Assembly (NCBI RefSeq): GCF_000715075.1
Contig: NC_134093.1
Coordinates: forward strand, 98,068,826-98,132,825
Source of the DNA: Nicotiana tabacum
Lineage: Eukaryota > Streptophyta > Magnoliopsida > Solanales > Solanaceae
Length of the DNA stretch: 64,000 nt
Direction of reading: 5' to 3'
This document shows positions 57,411 to 64,000 of this stretch, one piece after another; within the stretch, counting starts at the first letter, position 1, and each line of letters starts with the position of its first letter. The notes under the pieces were generated by a model. It made no database searches. It had not been told where the DNA came from and saw only the letters and a list, made by a program, of their open reading frames with translations. The translations under genes were made by a program, and so were the position numbers.

Positions 57411-58355
57411 AGGGGAAAATGGTCAAATATATCCTTATACTTTCGAATATTGTCTACATTTAACATTTGTTATACTATCCGATTAAATTTACCCCTACCA
57501 TTATACTATCTGGCTAAATTTATCCCTATCATCAGCAAACATTTAAAAATTACCTTTTGATATGTTAAGTAATCCAAAATCTCTCAAATTCCTTTTATTT
57601 AAATCACTTGTTGTTCTTCTTGCTCCACTATTTTCAGAAATTATTATTGATATGAATGCTAAAGTTACTAGACTATATAAATTATTTATGAACATTTTTA
57701 ATTACTAATTTACTCACTTTTCTTCTTGTAATAATGGTTTTGGAATTGGTTTAAAAATGTTTTCCAACCATATACACACAGTAGAATTCAGTGAGTTTAT
57801 TTATTATGAATTATATGCAGCTGATCATCATATATGTACATGTATTAAATTCAAATATATTTTGTCATTGTCTGGTAGTATAGAGTTCGATCGACTAACT
57901 TAAGAGTGTACCATATTTTGGCATTTGATTAAAGCAAAGTTGAATTCGATAATGTAAAGTCTCCGAGGAACTTCAACTTCAATCACTAATACTTGCAAAG
58001 TCCCCATACATTTGGTGCAACGAATTCATTAAATTTGGGATGTTGTAAATACTTTTAGAATTTAGACAAGCTACCTAATATTTTTCTCTTATTTATTTCA
58101 TCAATTGAGATAGCAGGTAAATGCCAATTATTTTGAAAATAGTAGACCAAGAAACATAATCAGTAAATTAATTAAAATAATTTGGGAGATTTTGGGTCAC
58201 CTGACGGATTAAGAGGTAATTTTTAAAAGTTTACTGTTTGTAGGGGTAAATTTGACCCGATAATATAACGGTAAAGATAAATTTGGCCCGAAAGTATAAC
58301 GGAAGTTAAATGTAAACAATATCTGAAAGTAGATGGGTATATTTGACCATTTCCC
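57411..58355. mobile_element. Mutator-like non-autonomous element with long terminal inverted repeats
   Basis: The left end GGGGAAAATGGTCAAATATA and the inverted right end GGGAAATGGTCAAATATACC continue to match, with gaps, for about 110-120 bases (57412-57530 against 58355-58230). TATATAAAAA is present on both sides (57400-57409 and 58356-58365), a 9-10 bp duplication as expected for the Mutator group. No transposase is encoded. Confidence 0.75.
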
Positions 58356-58365
58356 TATATAAAAA

Positions 58366-59040
58366 GAAGAAAATACTAACAATCTTAGAAAAATAACAAA
58401 GACTTTGACCATGTAGAGGGATCCTACAAGTGTATAAGACGACATTAAATACATTCCAAAAAGTCAATAGTATACTACTAAATTTACCATTATATTTTTA
58501 TTATCCCTTTGTTGTTTTTTAAAGAATGTAAATCTTTGGTTTCTCAATCGAACTGCTTCAACATGTGGCGACCATTAGTATGGACAGGGATTAAGATTAA
58601 AGGTTTGAAAATGTAAGTGAAACTCTGTTTATTCTAAAGCATATGACAAAATATGCAGGGTGAGAAGAACCAAAAAAGGAAAAATTGGGCAAGAGGGATA
58701 ATGAATAATTAATTTCGAGATTAAATTTGAGATAAGTTTATTTTATGTTTGATTAGGATAAATTGCGGTATAACTAATCCCGTGATTACTTATCCCTAAA
58801 TTGTAAGATTATTTTTATCTCTATAGTAGGATATAATAACAATCGCAAGATAACTAATCTCATAATAATTAATCCTTGAATAATTTGTTTTCAATCATAC
58901 AACCCTATAGGGTGTGTTTAGTACAAAGCAAAATGTTAATTTCTCGTGTAACGATTAATTTTAATAATTAGGAAAATATTTTCCTCAAAAAAGTGTTTTT
59001 CCATTTACTACTGAAAAATATCTAAATATTAGTGCTATTG
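58366..59040. other. AT-rich spacer; MITE-like fragment cut by element E
   Basis: From about 58915 the sequence GGGTGTGTTTAGTACAAAG resembles the start of a Solanaceae MITE; the matching end is not found before element E begins at 59041, so the element may have inserted there. The stretch 58680-58910 has GGGATAA and TTATCC motifs in both orientations. No gene is seen. Confidence 0.45.
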
Positions 59041-60934
59041 TGATGACCCAATAGGTCATTTTGAGTTTTAGCCTTCATTTCTGTGTTCCAAGACATCGAT
59101 TAACTCCGTTTAGTATGTCTCGATTTGCGGGCACAATCCGTGTCTTATTCTGGAAAATATTTATGTGAAAATTTTAAGAAAATATAAAATTTAACCATAA
59201 AAATAATTTGAGTTGACTACGGTCAATATTTTTATGTAAACGGACCCAGATCAGTATTTTGACAGTCCCGGTAGATCCGTATCGTGATTTAGGACTTGGG
59301 CGTATGCCTACAATTTAATTCAGAAGTCCCTAACTTGTTTTGACTAATTTTCCGAAAACTATCATTTTTGAAAGTTGAAGAATTTCAAGGTTTGACCGAA
59401 AGTTGACTTCTTAGCTAACGTATTCGGATTTTGATGTTAAAATTTGGAATAGTTCTGTATTATTATTTGAAACTTGTCTGTAAAATTTGGTCCAATTAGA
59501 AATTGATTTGACATGATTCGGACACTTAAATGTGATTCTAGGGTTCTTGAGTTTCACTTTGAAAGTTCATTCATTTTGAGGATTGATTCGTAGATTTAGA
59601 TATTATTTTGGTGATTTGATTGTACGAGCAAGTTCGTATGATATTATTACACTTGTGTGCATGTTTGGTTTGGAGCCCGAGGGATTTAGGTGAGTTTCGG
59701 ACATGATTCAGATGAGTTTAGCTAACGCTAGGACTGCTGGTGCAATATCATTTCTGGTGAACTAATGCAAATCTCGCAATTGCGAGCCTCGGTTTTGCGA
59801 AAAAATCTTCGCATTTGCGAGCATGGGCTGGCTTGGATGGACTCATATTTGCAAGAAATATGTTCGCATTTGCAAACTAGACAGTGATCGCAATTGCGAT
59901 CAAAGAGTCGCATTTGCGACTCAGTAGTTCTCGAGCTGGCTTCGCATTCGAGAAGCAATTGTATGCAATTGCGAAGGATGGGTGTTCGCAATTACGAACA
60001 AAATATCGCAATTGCGACTTCTGTGACTCTAAGACAGGATTCGCATTTGCGACCCCTTTCTCGCATATGCGAAGTTCACAATTGTGAATAAGACATCGCA
60101 ATTGCGACATTCTCAGCAAGGTAAAAGAAGGAAAAACGGGACTTAACTCATTTCTCATATTATTTTTAACCTTAAATACCCTAGAGGCGATTTTTTAAGA
60201 GATTTTTCTTCTTAAATTCATTGGTAAGTGACTTTAATCTATTTCTTTTCAATTACCCATTACCTTTCATGAGATTTCAACATCAAATTTAGGATTTTTA
60301 TGGTAGAAATTAGAAATTTGGGTAGAATTAAGAATTTTTGTAAAATTAGGATTTAGACCTCGAATTGAGGTCGGAATTCGAAATAAATTACATAACTGGG
60401 CTTGGGAGTGAATGGGTAATCAGGTTTTGGTCCGAATCTCGATTTGACCAAGCGGGCCTGGGGTTGACGTTTGTTGACTTTTTTAAAAATGACCTAAATT
60501 GAACCTCTTTCATTTGTAGGTAGTTTCTAAAGATTATTTTGAACAATTTGGTTAATAATTTGCTATATTTGGTTGGTTTGGAGGATTGTTCAAAAGGCAA
60601 GGTCGTGGTTGATTAATTGCTTGAGTTGCGGAGTGAGGTAAGTATTGGGTCTAACCTTGATTTGAGGGGATTCACACATTTATGTTTATTTCTTACCAAT
60701 ATCTGTAGTATCTTAGACGCTCATGTATTCGTGACACCACTTCCGGAATTTGTATTTGGATTTCGTCACTTATTAACTTATATACTTATTGCAGACTATT
60801 CAGTTTCATTCTTGTCATTTAATTTAGAAAAAATATTAAAAATGGTTAGTAGATATAGCTAACGTTGACTTGTCTATCAAGTGAAATATTAGGCGACATC
60901 ACGGTCTCGAGGTTGGATATTCCGGGTCGTGATA
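59041..60934 (+). mobile_element. Element E 5' LTR (1.9 kb, Tekay-like)
   Basis: It starts TGATGACCC and ends GGGTCGTGATA. It carries the near-palindrome array with CGCAATTGCG cores (59765-60110) and GAGGTAAGT near 60634, but no tandem hairpin array like those of A and C. A primer-binding site follows at 60938. Confidence 0.9.
59765..60110. repeat. Array of CGCAATTGCG/CGCATTTGCG near-palindromes in LTR E
   Basis: About fifteen modules in 345 bp, such as CTCGCAATTGCGAG, GTCGCATTTGCGAC and TTCGCAATTACGAA. Many are perfect palindromes. Open frames on both strands here are by-products. Confidence 0.85.
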
Positions 60935-60937
60935 AGT

Positions 60938-60948
60938 TGGTATCAGAG
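60938..60948 (+). other. Element E primer-binding site (initiator Met tRNA)
   Basis: TGGTATCAGAG, three bases after the LTR, at the same spacing as in element C. Confidence 0.88.
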
Positions 60949-61090
60949 TACTAGGTTGCCTAGGTCTCATGAGTCATGAGCAAGCTTAGTAGAGTCTGGA
61001 GGATCGGTACGAAGATGTCTGTACTTATCCTCCATAGGTTATGGTGTTTAGGAAAAAATTCACTTCTTTCTTGATGTATCATGCGATTTT

Positions 61091-61403
61091 ATTCTATCAT
61101 TGATGATATCTTGATCTACTCCCATAGTCGAGAGGAGCATGAGAAACATCTTAGAGTTGTACTTCAGACTTTGAGAGATAGTCAATTGTATGCCAAGTTT
61201 TCAAATTGTGAGTCTTGGTTGGACTCAGCCACCTTTTTGGGGCATGTTGTATCTGCAGAGGGCATTAAGGTAGATCCTAAGAAGATTGAGGCAGTTCAGA
61301 ACTGGCCTAGACCTACTTCAGCTATGGAGATTCGGAACTTCCTGGGTTTGGCGAGTTATTATCGCTGGTTCGTGAATGGATTTTAATCCATAGCAGCCTC
61401 ATT
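61091..61403 (+). pseudogene. Element E reverse transcriptase, C-terminal part
   Basis: The frame reads [20 protein letters not shown] and [20 protein letters not shown], the palm and thumb of Tekay RT. It starts at the very codons of the catalytic loop, the rest having been deleted. A TAA at 61384-61386 ends the frame in a conserved Gly-Phe-Ser region. Confidence 0.87.
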
Positions 61404-62380
61404 GACTAGATTGACCGAGAAGGGTACTCCATTCAAGTGGTTGGATGAGTGTGAGTTGAGCTTTCAGAAGCTCAAGACTGTCTTGAGTACAACTCCGGTG
61501 TTGGTATCACCCATATGTTCAAAATCCTATACGGTGTATTGCGATGCATCACGTGTTAGATTCGGTACAGTGTTGATGCAGGATGGCAGGGTGATTGTAT
61601 ACGCGTCGCAGCAGTTAAAGTTTCATGATAAGAATTACCTTGTTCATGACATGGAGTTGGCAACATTGTTCATGCATTGAAGATTTGGAGGCATTACCTC
61701 TACGCGTATTATGTGAGGTGTTCACAAATCATCAGAGTCTTCAGTATCTGTTCAAGCAAAAGGATCTTAACTTGAGGCATCGGAGGTGGTTGGAGCTGTT
61801 AAAATACTATGATATCACTATTTTGTATCTTCCAGGAAGGCCAATGTAATGGTCGATGCTTTGAGTAGAAATATTGTGAGTATGGGTAGCCTTGCGTATA
61901 TTCCAGCTGGTGAGAGACCGATTGCATCAGATGTTCAGGCCTTGGCCTATCAGCTCATAAGGTTAGATGTTTCGGAGCCCAGTTGTGTTGTAGCTTGCAT
62001 GGTCTCTCAGTCTTCTTTGTATGATCGCGTTATAGAGCGTTAGTATGATGACCCCAATTTGCTTGTCCTTAAGGAAATGGTGCGGCTTGGCGATGCCAAG
62101 CAGGTTACCATTGGAGATGATGGGGGTTTTGCGAATGCAGAGTTGGATTTGTGTGCCCAATGTGGATAGGCTTCGTGAGTTGATTCTTGAGGAGGCCAAC
62201 AGTTCCCGATATTCCATTCATCCGGGTGCCGCCAAGATGTATCAGGACTTGCGGCAGCATTATTGGTGGAGGAGAATAAAGAAGGATATAGTTACATATA
62301 TAGCTTAGTGTTTGAACTGTCCGTAGGTAAAGTATGGGCATCAGAGGCCTGATGATTTGGTTTAGAGGCTTGATATTCCT
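61404..62380 (+). pseudogene. Element E RNase H to integrase zinc region, tandem unit 1
   Basis: It covers the RT connection (LTRLTEKGTPFKWLDECELS), RNase H ([34 protein letters not shown]) and the integrase H2C2 region (ELILEEANSSRYSIHPGAAK, YQDLRQHYWWRR). A missing base near 61666 (AACATTG, where unit 3 has AACCATTG) shifts the frame; a second frameshift is near 61845. Unit 2 shares the missing base. The unit ends in the middle of integrase, after CTTGATATTCCT. Confidence 0.87.
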
Positions 62381-63336
62381 TACTAGATTGATCTAGAAGG
62401 GTACTCCATTCAAGTGGTCGGATGAGTGTGAGTTGAGCTTTCAGAAGCTCAAGACTGCCTTGAGTACAACTCCGGTGTTGGTATCACTCACAGGTTCAAA
62501 ATCCTATACGGTGTATTGCGATGCATCACGTGTTGGATTCAGTACAGTGTTGATGCAGGATGGCAGGGTGATTGTATACGCGTCGCAGCAGTTAAAGTTT
62601 CATGATAAGAATAACCTTGTTCATGACTTGGAGTTGGCAACATTGTTCATGCATTGAAGATTTGGAGGCATTACCTCTACGGCGTGTCATGTGAGGTGTT
62701 CACGAATCATCAGAGTCTTCAGTATCTATTCAAGCAAAAAGATCTTAACTTGAGGCAGCGGAGGTGGTTGGAGCTGTTAAAAGACTATGATATCACCATT
62801 TTTATCATCCTGGGAAGGACAATGTGGTGGATGATGCCTTGAGTAGAAAGGTTGTGAGTATGGGTAGCCTTGTGTATATTCCAGTTGGTGAGAGGCTGCT
62901 AGCATTAGATATTTAGGCTTTAGCCAACTAGTTAGTGAGGTTAGATGTTTCGGAGCCTAGTCGGGTTCTTGCTTGCACAGTTTCTCGGTATTCTTTGTAT
63001 GAGTGCATCAGAGAGTGTCAATATGATGACCCATATTTGCTTGTCCTTAAAGACATTATGCGACATGTTGATTCCAAGCAGGTTACCATTGGAGATGATG
63101 GGGTTTTACGGATGTAGAGTTAGATTTGTGTGCCCAATGTGGATGGGCTTCGTGAGTTGATTCTTGAGGAGGCCCACAGTTCTCGATATTCCATTCATCC
63201 GGGTGCCGCCAAGATGTATCAGGACTTGCGGCATCATTATTGGTGGAGGAGAATAAAGAAGGATATAGTTGCATATGTAGCTCGATATTTGAACTGTCCG
63301 TAGGTAAAGTATGAGCAACAAAGGCTTGATATTCCT
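62381..63336 (+). pseudogene. Element E tandem unit 2
   Basis: It repeats unit 1 from the RT connection to the integrase zinc region; the frame 62433-62657 covers RNase H. It is 21 bases shorter than unit 1 because a CCTGATGATTTGG-type stretch is absent near its end (around 63318). It opens with TACTAGATTGATCTAGAAGG, joined to CTTGATATTCCT of unit 1. Confidence 0.87.
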
Positions 63337-64000
63337 TACTAGATTTATCTAGAAGGGTACTCCATTCAAGTGGTCGGATGAGTGTGAGTTGAGCTTTCAG
63401 AAGCTCAAGACTACCTTAACTACAACTCCGGTGTTGGTATTACCCACAGGTTTATGATCCTATACGGTGTATTGCGATGCATCACGTGTTGGACTCAATG
63501 CAGTGTTAATACAGGATGGCAGGGTGATTGTATACGCGTCGCGGCAGTTAAAGTTTCATGATAAGAATTACCATGTTCATGACTTGGAGTTGGCAACCAT
63601 TGTTCATGCATTGGAGATTTGGAGGCATTACCTTTACGGCGTGTCATGTGAGCTGTTCACGGATCATGGGAGTCTTCAGTATCTGTTCAAGAAAAAAGAT
63701 CTTAACTTGAGGCGGCGGAGGTGGTTGGAGCTATTAAAAGACTATGATATCACCATTTTGTATCATACAGGAAGGCAATGTAATGGTCGATGCCTTGAGT
63801 AGCAATGTTATGAGTACGGGTAGCCTTGCGTATATTCCAGCGGTGAGAGACCGTTTGCATCAGATGTTCAGGGCTTGGCCAATCAGCTCGTAAGGTTAGA
63901 TGTTTCGGAGCCCAGTCTTGTTATAGCTTACACGGTCTCTTGGTCTTCTTTTTATGATCGCATCAGAGAGCGTTAGTATGATGACCCCTATTTGCTTGTC
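63337..64000 (+). pseudogene. Element E tandem unit 3 (continues past window)
   Basis: It begins with the same junction as unit 2. The RNase H frame 63467-63802 is the best preserved of the three and reads [20 protein letters not shown] and [20 protein letters not shown]; it retains the base lost in units 1 and 2. The copy is cut by the window end before the integrase zinc region. Confidence 0.85.

Larger units (their letters stand above)
60949..64000 (+). mobile_element. Element E interior, deleted and partly triplicated (continues past window)
   Basis: The leader (to about 61085) matches that of element C, then joins directly to the middle of RT at IDDILIY. Gag, protease and the first half of RT are therefore absent. 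From 61404 a block of 977 and then 956 bases is repeated, and the third copy runs off the window. Confidence 0.88.

Overview
The window is nuclear DNA of a flowering plant, most likely a nightshade-family (Solanaceae) species such as Nicotiana. I infer this from recognising the retrotransposon families, the SINE and the hAT/Stowaway-type MITEs; no cytological or species-specific marker is visible. About three quarters is LTR retrotransposon, much of it nested and all of it decayed. I can support only one host gene, a GATA-type zinc-finger transcription factor at 46620-47482.

Layout. 1-3457: 3' end of a Ty3/gypsy chromovirus (Del/Tekay-like, element A) with its 2.9 kb 3' LTR. 3458-4693: AT-rich spacer with a candidate MITE. 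4694-18547: a Ty3/gypsy Tat-lineage element (B) with the order gag, protease, RT, RNase H, a second archaeal-type RNase H and integrase, then a broken gene on the opposite strand before the 3' LTR. A 2.5 kb solo LTR of another family sits in its gag (6890-9392, target duplication TACTA). The right LTR of B runs straight into a second primer-binding site and a gag fragment (18548-19540). 19541-24032: AT-rich DNA with a 792 bp hAT-type MITE. 24033-43983: a second Tat copy (D), closed by ATAAT duplications. It is split inside its integrase by a complete Tekay-like element (C, 29714-40848, target duplication GAAAG/GAAAT). 43984-46619: MITEs, a Stowaway nested in a hAT MITE, and a SINE, all upstream of the GATA gene. 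49286-54646: a minus-strand Ty1/copia element. 54647-59040: AT-rich DNA with a TA microsatellite and a Mutator-type element. 59041-64000: 5' part of a further Tekay-like element (E) lacking gag, protease and most of RT, with its RNase H-integrase segment in tandem triplicate; it runs off the window.

The Tekay and Tat elements would each have encoded a Gag-Pol polyprotein copying RNA into DNA and integrating it. None can do so now: every reading frame has stops, frameshifts or lost catalytic residues. Substitution-type stops in element C are nearly all C:G to T:A changes, mainly CAG to TAG, as expected of long DNA methylation.

The most unusual signals are in non-coding parts of the retrotransposons. 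Four LTR families carry, at matching positions, arrays of 8-15 short near-palindromes whose core differs by family (CGCGAACGCG, CGCAATTGCG, CGCAGAAGCGG). In elements A and C a tandem array of small GCACG...CGTGC hairpins lies further downstream in the LTR. The Tat copies carry an antisense gene with its own TATA-like box. I found no evidence of a wholly new biological system; these conserved LTR architectures and the antisense gene best deserve a second look.
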